64,000 nucleotides of DNA. Origin: Typha latifolia. Its lineage: Eukaryota; Streptophyta; Magnoliopsida; Poales; Typhaceae. Location: the NCBI GenBank assembly GCA_019914945.1, contig CM034099.1, forward strand, positions 3,224,001 through 3,288,000. The letters are read 5' to 3'. A model generated the notes under the pieces. The model was not told where the DNA came from, ran no database searches, and worked only from the letters and a program-made list of their open reading frames with translations. The position numbers and the translations under genes are program-made. Shown here piece by piece: positions 23,691 to 36,847 of the stretch (positions within the stretch are counted from its first letter, which is position 1; every line of letters starts with the position of its first letter).

Positions 23691-26600
23691 TCAACCCCCC
23701 ATAACAGATGAGGTCTGCTGGCGCCGTGGATGTGAATCTTCTTCAGTACATTCATCGGTTTGTAATAAATCTACCTGCATAAGTAATTCCAAGTATGTGC
23801 AGTTCAATAGAACAAGACCATATGTAGATAAGCTTATAGAAATTGGAAGGGAAAATGAGTACCTTTATGATCTCAGATTTAGTGAATGGGTGCCAGTATG
23901 CTGCTAGCACACTCATATGAAAATCCTGCAGAAAAGAAAGAACAAGAATAGGTATTACATATATTTCCTACATTTTTAAATAACCAGTCATCCATAAGCA
24001 GCCAGCGTAAGTACTAATAATGCTCCTAAAAAGATATGTATCAATAATGCTACTAAACTGGCAAATGTGCCTAGACCCAAAACCATTCGAAACAAGGACC
24101 TGATACACGATCAGGTGAATGGCCAACATTTAAGGTACATAGCTGTTAGCTACCAACAACAGCGCATTTTAAATTCAAATTTATTAGCTACTGAGCTCCT
24201 AAAAGAAGGTTAAAATCTGAAGGCTGTGAAGTCAATCAAATGACTGCAAGTAACCAAAATCATGGTAAAAGTAACTAAATCAATAATTTGCAAGTAATAG
24301 AATGAGGTGAATACTCTATGAGTGAATCTACATAACATGCAGTGTTAAAAACTTTCTCACCCTGAATGGATCACCCCTCAAAGACTGCACAAACATAGAG
24401 CTTCTCGAGCCCCTGCCCTGCAAAAAAAAAAGAAGCATATTTGCGTTGAAGGAAGTAGACAACACAGAAACATAGTAAAGATGTTGAATCCACCACAAAT
24501 ATTTTAACAATGGATTTCTAATTAAGGTTCAGTTCATGAAGTTGAAATCAATGGCATAAGAGGTTAAGGTCACTCTCTCTTCTTAAAGAGGAAAAGATAA
24601 AAATGTGCATAATGTGCATAGGCATGTGGTGCACAGAATACACATTAGGTACACAAATTTTACTTCAAATATTTTTACCAACAAAATTGTTATCTTCTCC
24701 ATTACAAGCAGGGCATTCAGCTTCACTGTCAGTCATATCAGTACATTGGGGTGTGACAGTATGATGCTCAATATTTACGCACATGCCTTTTGAAGCTTAA
24801 AAGTGCAAATAGTGAACTGTTCTGATATAACAAATGTATTTTTCTGTAATAGATAGTAAATTTTTAACAGTTGGGATTTTCTTATGATCTGACAAATATT
24901 CACCATCTGTATAAAGTTGGCTATTAAGTTGTGCACATTATAATGTAAAAGAGCCACCTATAGAAGTTGTCTAAAATTATGAATGAGTAGATTCCCAGCT
25001 AAAGTTTCCTAGTAATTACCTCCAGCATAACATCTCTTAGACGCCTACCAGTTTGAGCACAGCAAATTCGAACAACATTCTCTTCGCAACTTCCACTGAT
25101 AATGTAGTCCCTTCCATTCATGTAGTATGATCGGGTATAATTTTGAGCATTTCCCACAGAAGCAATGTTAAATGACATGTGAAGTCTTCCATCTATAGCT
25201 AACAATTGCTTAACCTGAAACATAAACCTGTTAAGATACAATCAGCCTACATGAGCAAAGCATTCTTTACGTAGTGCTGGTTACGATGGTACCTCATTAT
25301 CAACGGCTGATGACAGTAAATAGTGATCATCAGGAGAAAAACACACCATTACATTTCCTTTTGAGTTACAAGCAGTATAACAAGGTCGTGATGTTCCTTG
25401 CCTCAAATCCCACATCCTAATGCGTTTATCAAAGGATGCAGTGGCAAATAATGTTGGGGAATGGTGAGCAAACTTAACAACATTAATATGCTCGTTATGA
25501 AGATCCTTGAAGATTTGAAGACGCCTTCCACTGGCGATGTCGTACAGAGCTACATGCTTTGAGAATCCACTAGCAAGGAAATATTCATCAGTTGAGTTTA
25601 CATGAACGGACGTCAACTGCTCAAATTCATCGAATGAATGGATAGAAGCTTCTATGCTGCCATAACGATCGGTCACTGTTGATGGCATTCGACTAACATC
25701 ATACATTCTCAGAGAACCATTATCTGAACCAGAAATAAGCTGTCGTCATCAGCAAAAAACCAAAATTGTGATCAGAAAAATCAAGTAATGGGGAAATACT
25801 ATAGGTAAGAATATCAACAATTTGCCAGTTATTAAATAGGTTAAGGTGTTTAGCAGAGAAAAAAAATACAGAGAACAGAATAAACTTGCATATCTTTAAA
25901 TTAACTAAGGAGGTCGGAACCAACTCTTTTCTGCAGTTGACACATACCTTGGATGGATGCTTTTTAAGCCAACAAAGTCCTAAAATGCTATGAAGTGCTT
26001 CAACAGATGGAAGATAACCAATAAGTTTCTCACTTTCATGATTGATAACAACAAGCTCCCCATCCAATGTTCCAAAGACCATGAGGCTAGGGTTTGTAGG
26101 GTGGAATTCAAATTGTCGTGGACGAAAGCTCTTAATGTCTCCCCCCAGACCACCTCTAAAGTTGGAAACCGGATGTAAATGCGGACGTACAGAAGAACTT
26201 ACTTTAGCAGCAGAAAGGGACCTGGAGAATGAATGTTGACTTTCTCTATGATATTGTTTCTTTGTTCGAAAAGAGTGCCAAGGAGCAGCTTGCAATTCAC
26301 GCCTCTTTAGGATACTAGTAACACTCTCTTTCTGCTGTCTGTTATATGGTCTATACTCGTAATAGTTCTTGAAAATAATTGCTGCTTTATCCTTCTCCAC
26401 ATTCTTGATAGGAATATTATCTAATACTTTCAAATGTGGCAATGAAGATATCATAAATTCCCGATAATATTTCTCAAAACAAATAGGTGAAGGATGGTGA
26501 GAAACATGCTTTCTTGGACCAATATCTGAAGTTCGTGTAACACTTCCCAAGTTTATCATGTCATTTGAATCTTTGTTAATACAACCTGTATGGCTGACAT

Positions 26601-29600
26601 GATTGTAGATTTCACCAAGAGTTGCATCAGCAGCCCTGCTAGTGCTGTCCATACGTTCGAGCACATTTATTCTTCTAGAACATACTTCCTCAAGTAGCTG
26701 GATGCTTGCAGATTCAGGGGAAGGACCAATATGTGAGAAAGTATTTTCAGATTGGATTTCTGTAATCCCTGAATTGGTCTGCCCATTTAATTCAGCACGA
26801 TTATCATTTGAAATTTCTGGCCAGCCACTTGTACTTCGGACACCACTTGAGAGTTCTAGGCCATATTCCTCTGAGGATCTAGTAACACTTCGATGCAATT
26901 TATTATTTCTAAAAGAATCATCATTAGAGTATTCATCAACTGAAGCACCATCTATGCTATTTAGTTGTATACTTCGCAGGAAAGAGTTCTCATTGGTTGC
27001 GGATGGTAGTGCAGCATGCGATTGACGATGTAGCTTCCAAGAATGACATTTTTCACATGCATTGACAATTTCTCCCTCACGTGTTGTAGAGCAAGGCCCA
27101 GTATCATAGCAACACAAGCAACTCTGAAAACGGAGTTCCACCAATGAATGCAGCTTTGAAAGTGATGCACTTGTTGTCCAGAGATTGGCCACTCTGGTTT
27201 CACACATAGAAAGCTGCATTAGATTTGGCATGTTGTTAAAACAGCTTACGTGGAAACTGGTCAAATGAACACTGAAATCCAGGTTAAGGGTGTGCAACTG
27301 CATGAACTTTCCAGTCAAATTGAGCTTGCGAATGGGAGAGAAGCACAAGTTCAATATGCAGCATGGTGTACCGTTCTGGCAAATATCACTACAAGAAAAG
27401 TGAATGACAAGGGAGTGATTACATAGGGAACTATCACAATAAAAGTAAGGATATCAGGTCAACTTCTAGAAGCACAGATGGAACATATTATCATGATCAG
27501 AATTGGCTAATAATTTAAAGTAACTAAACATAAACTGAGAACTTGAGAAGAATAGTTTCAACCAGAAAAGGGGGAATCACCATACCGCAAAATATCTTTC
27601 CAGAATGACCAGTCCATAAGATCAACAATCCTAAGTTTCCTGTTGACTGCATTGAGCAGGGATAGAACATATTCTCCATCTAACGAGATATTAGATGATT
27701 TTTGATATAAATCAACTGCATCAATATCAGACAAACTACTCCCTGATAAAGCATCTATAAGTGGAGGCAAATCAGAACAGATCAATTGATCGATAAAAAT
27801 TTCCAGACAGCAATGCCCCAGCTGCAACTTTTGATGCTTCACCTGAAAATATGACATTATATCAATATATTACCAAGCATAAGATAAAAAAGATGAACAG
27901 CAAGTGAAATAATAACACCTTTGAAAACTCAGCACCACTATCTGAACAGTAATGCTTACCGTAAGTTACAAATGACAGTGAATTTATAGAAGATACAAGC
28001 ATTTTATTTTCTCTATCTGGCTACATAATAGACTCCGAATAATTTTGCAAACTGTTGTCCTACATATTGCTATAGTAGTATAGTCCAACATGTGGCAACA
28101 AGATATCTACCATGGAGTCTTGGTAACTCTGATCTAGCTTGTGATATTCAGGCAATAATTAGCTCTTATTCACTTTCATACAATCATCCTTTGATGCATC
28201 TCTAGTCTTTCAGCTGTTAAAACCAAGACTCTCTGAAAATCAACTCCCCTATCTGTTAAAAGTATGCATATAAATTAGCAAAAATTTTGATATGATAAAA
28301 GTATAACAGGCTAAAATAGCCCATTTAAGCTTCAAAAATGCAGAGCAGAAAAGGATCAAATTTTAAGTCGAACTGAAATGATTCACATGCAAGAATTTCA
28401 ATCACTTCTCCACTAGGTACCTTACAGCTTAACTTTCTTCGATAAGAAATAACTAATTGCAGATACTGGTCCTAGTAAAAGCTATAAGAATTAATTAGTA
28501 TTGAGAAGACCAAGAATCATGAAAACAAAAAATAAGGCAGTAATAATAAAGAGAAGACCCAGTATGGTGTATCCTGCAGATGTAGATACAATTTTATATG
28601 AACTGGTTGCAAGTCCTACCTTCCCACTTTACGGGCTTCAGTCAATCTTCCTGTTCTGAAATCATAAGTTTATGCAGCCAGCTATGTATGCCAACAACTG
28701 AATTACCGCAAAGAGTGTAAAATATGCCTTCAATGTGAAATCAAGATGATTGGGTTTCTCTGTTTGTGTAGCCTTTAAGATTAATTGTTCATTAAATATG
28801 AAGACAACTTCTGACATCATACCATTGTAAGTTGTCATCTTTGTCCTTTGCCTAAGACTCCTTACACATGGAGAGAAAATTTTGTGGGGTTGCTTCTAAG
28901 TTTCACAAGCTTATATTGCAATTAAGGTAAGTAATTTACCGGCAACATGGCTTCCTAAGTATGGTTTGGTGTATTGGAATAGAGATTGAGATCGACCGTC
29001 CGAAGAAGAAAAAAAAACGGTATCGGACTATTTTCTAATTATATAAAATTTCAAAAAAAAATTTAAAAGGAAAACTCCTTAAAATAATTAAAATAATAAA
29101 AGGATGGTATTTTTACATAATTGCCGTTAAAAACTTTCAAAAAATTATAAATGCCGCCAAAAGGACATAATAGCAGCTGTAATTACACCTCTTTAGTCGC
29201 AAGATCATTCTTTATAATCGCTTTATTTTCCTACTAATGGCAGTAAGTAAATATGTTGTGTAGCATTGCATTAATTACTCTTAGCATCACATGAGATACA
29301 TTTGGTAACATGCACAATATGGCCTAAATTTATTTTAAACTATGATAACAATGGTAATGACAATAAATTTGGTAACATCAACATTAGTTTCTCTTAAATG
29401 TTGATCGCTGACAGTAAACTTATTTAAATTTGATATTTTCCTGTGCTACTTTTTAGAATTTTGTATGCCTCTTTGAATTTTTGTTTTTAAATAAATGACT
29501 GAAATGAAACAAACCGATGCTTTGAAACCGACCAAAATTTCAAAATATTTTGTTTTTTCTAAAACCAAAACCGGAACTTTGTATTATCGCTAGATAGAGA

Positions 29601-31761
29601 GAAAGTGAGGATGTCAAAAAGGATTCATTCGAGGTTGTCAGAGTGAGGTGTCGTCAATCCATCAGGAGCTCATCTACTTCGGAAGACCTGCAGAGAGGAC
29701 TTTGCTAGGGTGGAGTATGGAAAAGAGAGAGAAAGTACGTGGGAGCTACAAAGACATGGGGACATCATCCATTGATGTCCCCTGTTCAGTTTCAAATTAG
29801 ATCCATCTAGATCCAACCTATTTTACTAACCCATATTGAGTGGTTCTGGTCGATCCAGCCGAAACAGGTCTAACACTGATTGAGGTTGATTGATCTGGAC
29901 AATATCCCACCGAAACCGGTCAACAGGTTGGGATTGGGATCAACCAAAACAGGAAAACTTGATTATAATTTCACTGCAAGGCGACAAACCCCAATCTTGG
30001 TTTGTTCTTTTGGTTTAGAAATAAGGCACAAATTTATAAACATTCGATGACACAATAATAGAAAATCTAGGAGAGTTAATTTTTCCAAGAAGCCTTATCG
30101 ACTTCATGATATTGCTATGATTCAAGTCTGAATTAGTCCAAGTCCCTAAATTGCACAAATATATAGTCAACGCAGTTCAAGAAAAATGATCAGCAAATAT
30201 TCATACAACGTCCAAAAAAATATGAAACTAGAGAAATTAGATCGGTGACATCATGATATACGTTTTTGATATTTGGACTTTGTTCATATTCGGATTCTAT
30301 CTGAGGCAGAATCGTAATTTAATCCGAGGGAGATATGGAGAGTGGGTTAGATAAGCTTATTAGTTTATTTCTTATTTAGTTTTAGTTATCTTAGGACTCT
30401 TTAGTATATTTCCTATAAATATGGTCTTATGACTTGTATCTTAGGCAACCATTAAATTATCGACTAAATTATTCTTTTCTTCAGTCGCTCTCTGTCTCTC
30501 TATTTTTCTTGACCCTAATCTTCTCTTTTGTCTCTCTTTGTCTTAGCTTTCTCTACCTCTCGTATAGTTTCATCCTTGGTAACCATACCACTTCTAGTCG
30601 GATCACATTAATTTGGTATTATAGCTAATTAGATGGCATCAATTTGGTACCAGAGCTAGTTGGATCACATCAATTTAGTATCAAGCAGCTTGGATCGCAC
30701 CAATTATATTCTATCAAACCACGTACTCTTGCAAAAAGGATAAAAGATGATGATAACAATTATCTTAAAATCTCATCCTAGCTACCAACTAAGTAATTAC
30801 ACAATTCCATGGACAATATAAGAGCATAATTTCCCAATTTTTGTCAAAGTTGATCTGCTTGTGTTTAATTGTAACTGAACAACCACATGATAAATAGAAG
30901 AGAGAGAGAGCAAGAATAAAATTGCTCAATCAAAATATATATCTGTGGATTGGTATGATTGAAAATTACCTTCAGCAAGCTGGATAAGATAAATGAGTTT
31001 GGAAGAACCTCCTGCTTCATACATGCATTCAGGTACCTTTTCAAAAGTAAAACAAAATTCAAAATTAATTGAAGTTCAGGTTAAAACCTAAAACCATGAA
31101 TTGCCAAGAATAAACGATGTCAAATCTACATTAGACACTGAATGACAACCAAGGGACGTATTCAAACTGTTAGAGCAACATGATTAACAAGGTGCATAAA
31201 GTAAATCATCATATCATACTGAAAACATAAATTACCCATATTTCCAGAAATTTACTAACTAGAGAAATATTCAAATTTATCTCAGCATAGATTTCCTTGC
31301 AAATCCAGATTTTCCCTTCATATTATAATAGTCACGTGAACGTTCAACAACATAATTCATTATTTGTACAACACGAACCATATTTCAGAGGTATGAAAAG
31401 CAGTAGAAATTTGCTTACTGCATCGAACACCTAATCATTTTTTCTTTTTCACAGAAATTCCCTTCTTTTAAAACTCCACAACCGCATGCAAAACTATCCA
31501 ACTTCAAGTTTCATCTTACATTTATACACTGGCAGTGGAAACAATTTCACGATTGCCCGACCCGTGGAATCGCGCGATCTTGAAAAGAAACGGTCAAATG
31601 CGAGTAAATCTAGAACCCGTTTGACAAAATACCAGATACATGGCATCAGATAAAAACAATTGAGACCAACGACTCAAGAACACTGTTCATTCGAATCGAT
31701 CAGAAAGAGATGAAAATGTGCGGAACTACCTGGATTCCAGCTCCGAGAGATCGCAAGCCAT
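23691..31761 (-). CDS. LRR plus WD40 protein with DWD box, DHU1-like
   Basis: Minus-strand exons 31761-31730, 31036-30970, 27842-27586, 27388-25948, 25739-25293, 25214-25020, 24417-24361, 23925-23863 and 23774-23691 give 880 residues. The N-terminal third has leucine-rich segments (RKLRIVDLMDW, KLNLTGKFMQLHTLNLDF, LHSLVELRFQSC). A polar, probably disordered middle follows, then C-terminal WD40 repeats: DGELVVINHESE, LISGSDNGSLRMYDVS, FLASGFSKHVALYDI, LFATASFDKRIRMWDLRQ. WDLR at 709-712 matches the DWD box of substrate receptors that bind DDB1 in CUL4 ubiquitin ligases. Arabidopsis DHU1 (DWD HYPERSENSITIVE TO UV-B 1) has this LRR-WD40 layout and dampens the UV-B response. The domain call is firm; orthology to DHU1 is likely but not proven. 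The 3.1-kb intron 27843-30969 holds repeat debris. Confidence 0.85.
30290..30706 (+). mobile_element. LTR-like fragment inside an intron
   Basis: A stretch with LTR features on the plus strand: a TATA-like CCTATAAATATGG near 30410, pyrimidine-rich transcribed sequence, and then TGGTACCAGAGC at 30645-30656, which matches 11 of 12 bases of the plant copia primer binding site. No gag follows. It lies in the intron 27843-30969 of the LRR/WD40 gene, antisense to it. The boundaries are approximate and the left end is unclear. Confidence 0.45.
30600..30706 (+). repeat. About 31-base tandem array around a PBS-like motif
   Basis: Units at 30600-30631, 30632-30661 and 30662-30691, plus a partial unit from 30692, share GGATCACATCAATTTGGTA-C-GAGCTAGTT with substitutions. 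The second unit carries the best match to the tRNA-Met primer binding site; the others carry degraded versions. Confidence 0.75.
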
Positions 31762-34408
31762 CTCCTGCCCCTCGCGATTGAGCAAAGGATTCGGTCAGAG
31801 AGGGATTAGGAGCGTCGAGAAGAAGAAGAATAATAGATGCGGAGTAGCGCCCGCGTTGCGAAAGTTTCGCTGCAGTTTGGATAAGTGCGAGGGACACATC
31901 ACTGCTCGTACACTCCACCTGTTTGTGGAAATGACTGCTCCAGAGAAGCACACCGAGAGCGATGCGTTTTGCGCATTTTAGACCACCATCCGAAACACTG
32001 GGACTCTGGGACTGGGAGTGATGTCACCAGATAAACATCTCATCAAAATACTGTCAATAATTAGGATTTACTAATAAAAGTATAGTTCATATTGTAATTA
32101 GTCTTTATCCCATCGCTTCCTTGCTAAGACTAATGCTTAGGACATCACTCCTTATCTTTGACCAAGATAAACATTGATATCTATTTCAGTTCGGCGTTTT
32201 TATCTTACGTTAAAATAATTAATATTTTATAAGAATTTGTTTAAGTTTTAAAACTTATTATTTTTATTTTAATAATAAGTTTGAAAAGTAATCTATATTG
32301 CTAAAAAAAATTTGGAACATAGCTAGTTTAGTCAGAAAAAACTCTCTCTCCATATAGAGTTTAGATTTGAATTGCCTTCCGGTTGCAATAGACCTAAACA
32401 ATCTTAGATTCTTAGGAATCACGGTGTTTGTTAAAAGAATACATGAGTTGATAACTTTGGGTTTCAAAGTAATTAGTTAGCCGTCTACTAAATTGATCAA
32501 GATATGGTTAAAAGTTTTAAAACAAAACATAAAATAAATAAATGTTATTAAGACCTCAATTATAAATTATAAATTATAAATTATAAATATTAGAATTGGA
32601 GTGTTTTGGGAGCAATTTAACCTAATTCATGTTGGCCCTGTTCACCCATCGAATAAGGTGAATTCTAAAATAATTATTATAATTTTTAATACTAAAAAAA
32701 ATAACTAATACCAATATAAATTATTATATAATAAATAATTATTATATTTGATATGGCATAAAATTGATATTAAAATATTATAGAATAATAAATTTACATT
32801 ACAAAATTGAAGATGTTTTATATTAAACGAAGAAAATACCATTGATTTGATATAAAATAGTAGTAATAATATACATATATTAAAATTATTTTATTACAAA
32901 TGTGAACTTAAATCTCATATATTCACATTAAAAAAATATCACTACGATATAATACAAGTATTTATATAACATAACTATTTTCAAAAGGAAAAAGATAAGA
33001 AGTCTTAACGATAAGTTATTATTAAATTTTTAAAAATTATATGAAATAAATTAGAGAGAATAATAAATTACTATACTCTAATAAGTTAAAGCTGTGATTT
33101 AGTTATCACACCAAAATAATAAGATTTATTTTAAAATAAGGTTATTCTTATTCCTAAAGTTTATTAACGATGGTAATGAACATATACATATGATCGCCAA
33201 ATAGTTGGTGATTAACATCAGATACTAAGTGGACGGTCGTGATGGAGTTGGAAAGCATCCAAGAAGAATGTCTCTGATAATTACGTAACCTCTGTGACAT
33301 CACTGTCACAAGAAATGCTTTCTGCTTGGCTTTTACTGTCCGAGAGCCTGAGCCGTCTGATCAAGCTTTGGCCGTTGTGATCTCCTACTACTTTAGTTAA
33401 GCTTTACGTTAATTAACCATTAGAAATTAATTAATTAATTAATTACTGCCTTCTTGTCGTATTTCTCTGTTATTTTTTTGGTTAAATATATTTTACTCTG
33501 TGTAATTTGCATAAAATTATTTTTTTATCTTCCTACTCCGTACTTATAACTAATAGAAAACTAAATAATCTCTTCTATTTGTTTTTGAGGTTCAACTTAT
33601 TTCTTAAATAGTTTTGAACGTTTAGCGCATGGCACCTTTAATTTCGATGAAAATTTTAATAGTTATATAATAATAATAATAAGTAGAGGATGGTTACGAG
33701 ATATAAAATAAAGATGAGGGAGTAAAGTATATTTTACAATAATAGGAGGAAATATATATTTAACCGATATTTTTTTTAATTATCAATAATTTTACATATA
33801 TATTATTTAAAACTCTTATCTTTTGCATGAATATTATTGGAGTTAACTAATGGTTAAATTTTAAATATAGAAAGATAAAAATATATTTATTCTAGTAACC
33901 AAGTATTTATTTTAGTTAAGGATATTTTTTTATCTTTTTTCTACTAAATTATTCAGACTAAGAGGCTACTTATATGAATAACAAGGGGGTTCATATTTAA
34001 ATATCAACTTGAAAGGGGCGTATAAGCAAATAAGATAATTTTTCCAAGCCAATAAAAAAGCCCTAAATTATTATATCTTCATTCTTTTCAGGAGAAAAAA
34101 GCGCTGTCTTTCCTGCTCCCTCTTTCTTTCTTTCCCAATTTCCCTTCATCTTCCCTCTAATGAAAGATATTTACATATTAGTCCCTCTCACACTACATTC
34201 ACTTGTCTCCCTCCATAGCTACTCTAACGTTACACTTGAACTTTACATTAAAGCCCATTTTGTTTAGTAACAGTTTTACCATGGCATGAGCAGCTCTAAC
34301 CCCTCTCCTTCTTCTTCTTCTTCTTCTTCTTCTTCTTCTTCTTCTCCACTTTCTTGAAGTAGCTGCCTCTTCTTCCCCATCTCCTCCTCTGTTTCCTTTT
34401 TGTTTGGT
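31762..34408. other. AT-rich divergent intergenic region
   Basis: About 2.6 kb between the start codons of the LRR/WD40 gene (-) and the DUF620 gene (+). It is very AT-rich, with short tandem TATAAAT-type units at about 32559-32588 and a TTAA run at about 33426-33446. No coding sequence is supported. The right end carries the CTT-rich leader of the DUF620 gene. Confidence 0.6.
34308..34344. repeat. (CTT)12 in the DUF620 leader
   Basis: About twelve CTT units ending 64 bases before the ATG at 34409. CT/CTT-rich leaders are common in plant 5' untranslated regions. Confidence 0.9.
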
Positions 34409-36847
34409 ATGGAGAAGAAGAAGAAGCAAGGGTTCTTCTCTACATTAAAGGAGGAGGTAATAAGGGGTTTATCTCCCGCGAGGTCGAGACCAAGGAGCCA
34501 ATCAAGAAGCCCGTCTCCGGCGATGGCGGCCGCGGCCACGCCGATTCCACCGCAGCCGCGGGGAATGAGGGGCGCCCACCTGCGAAACTACCCCCTTGGC
34601 TATCTCCCGGAGCAACTCATCACGAGATCCGGAAGCCTTCGCCCCATTGGGGAGGCCTTGGCGCCGCTCATGGAGGGGCCCGGCACCTGCGCCGTGGCTG
34701 ACGACGTCGTCTCTGGCGAGGAGCGCCGGAGAGAAGGGTGGGGCAACTGGGTCCGTGGGCAGCTCTATCGTGCGCCGTCCGTGTCTTCCTCCTGCGGCAA
34801 ATCCGATCTCCGCCTCTTGCTCGGGGTCATGGGTGCACCACTCGCCCCCGTTCACGTAAGCTCCGGCGACCACCTCGCTCGTCTCTGCATCAAAGACACC
34901 CCCATTGTAAGCAAAACCTCCTCTTTACTTCCCAAGTTAGAATTTTTGGTGCACTGTGCTCTCTTTTCCGATGGTTCTCTCCATTAGCCATGTTTCAATT
35001 GGAACTGCCATTGCGACCACCCCTGTCCCCGAGATGAGATTTTGATGCATCCAAAGCTCATTTCCAATGGTTCTCTTCATTACCCGTGTTTCAGTAGAGC
35101 TACTCTTTCAGTCCCAAAAATGGGATTTTGACCATATATCTCCGGATCCTTCTCTTACCCATGCGTCAGTCGATGTAGCTAATGACCATTCCTTCGTTTT
35201 CTCTAGGAAACCTCGTCTGCGCACTATATACTGCAGCAGTACATGGCATCAACTGGGGGTCTAAAACTGCAGAGCTCCATCCGCAACGCCTATGTCATGG
35301 GGAAGGTGACAATGATCGCCTCTGAATTTGAGACGGCAACCAAGGTGATCAAGAGCCGGAAAAGCTTGTCGAGAAATGTCGAGTCCGGAGGATTTGTGCT
35401 TTGGCAGATGAACCCCGACATGTGGTACGTGGAGCTCGCTGTGGGTGGTAGTAAGGTCCATGCTGGCTCTAATGGTGAGCTTGTGTGGCGCCATACTCCT
35501 TGGCTCGGTGCCCATGCCGCCAAAGGCCCCTCTCGGCCCCTCCGACGTGCCCTCCAGGTCTGTAGCTTATCAATGAGTTCTTTGTTTGCATCTATATGAC
35601 ACTAAATTTCTTTACTTATGTGTGCTCTAAAACCTTTTATCCGTGTATTTTGACAGTACCAGGTATACCTTACAATATATTTACCTGAATAGATATATGA
35701 CCACAAAATATTTATTGAACTAGGTAGAAAATGTGAGAGAATAACTGGGAGGCTCTTGCAATTTTAAAAGTTCAATCTGCAGTAAAAGTTTGAACACATC
35801 CAGGATAGCACTTCAGAGGTAGAATATGCTTAGAACTGCTTTTGAAAGGGTGAAAAGACTTCACTTTGAGCTTCATTGGAATCCTATTCTGGTATATATC
35901 AAGAGATATGATGCCTATGTTGGTCAAAATTACCCAACTTGATATTTGTGTTTATATCCCTCTAAATTCTCGTTTGTGGGTATATACTTCTCTTAGGAAA
36001 ATCATAGCTTTTGATTATTAATTATAAAAAGAAAGCAGCCTCAGAGGTATTCACCCAAAGAAAAAGGATTTTGTGGTATTAACACACAGAAATGCAAGAT
36101 TGTTTATGGATTCAATCGGATATCAACTTTAAGAGGGTGTATAACTTTTAAAGAGGTAGACATTGCAACAGTTGATTACACTGAGACAATGGTTCTCTCT
36201 TTACTTCTAATAATCTGTTTGAGCAGGGCATTGATCCACTAACCACAGCAAGCATGTTTGCCAATTCAAAATGCATTGGAGAGAAGAAGGTCAATGGGGA
36301 GGATTGCTTCATCCTCAAGCTCTCTGCAGATCCACAGACACTCAAATCTAGAAGTGAAGGCCCGGCTGAGATCATCCGACATGTCCTCTTCGGCTACTTT
36401 AATCAGCGGACAGGTCTACTAGTCCAGATAGAGGACTCACACTTAACCCGAATACAATCCAACTCTGGCGGCGACGCAGTGTACTGGGAGACCACCATTA
36501 GCTCCTTCCTTGATAACTACCTTCCCATTGACGGTGTAATGATAGCTCATTCAGGTCACTCAGTTGTAACACTCTTCAGATTTGGAGAGATGGCCATGAG
36601 CCATACTAAGACTAGGATGGAGGAGGTGTGGACTATTGAAGAGGTGGCCTTCAATGTTCCTGGTCTCTCCATGGATTGCTTCATTCCTCCAGCTGATGTA
36701 AGGCATGGGCCAGCCACTGAATCTTGCAAGACGCCTCATGGAGTCAAAGCAAGGACCAGCACAATGATTCACAGAGCAAAAGTTGCAGCAGTGGGAAAAG
36801 CACAGGATGATCGTTGTGATAAGATCATTTGGAGGGTTGAAGTGTAG
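34409..36847 (+). CDS. DUF620 family protein
   Basis: Exons 34409-34906, 35207-35557 and 36227-36847 give 489 residues. The N terminus is basic and Ser/Arg-rich (QGFFSTLKEEVIRGLSPARS). The DUF620 domain fills most of the rest, with landmarks LLGVMGAPLAPVHV, LQQYMASTGGLKLQSS, GGFVLWQMNPDMWYVELAVG, WRHTPWLGAHAAKGPSRPLR, CIGEKKVNGEDCFILKLSAD, GYFNQRTGLLVQIEDSHL and LPIDGVMIAHSGHSVVTLFR. The family is plant-specific and has no established biochemical role. No signal peptide or membrane helix is evident. The start is the first ATG; a TTG nine bases upstream is in frame but is unlikely to be used in a plant. The exon structure and in-frame junctions are convincing, but the function is unknown. Confidence 0.92.
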
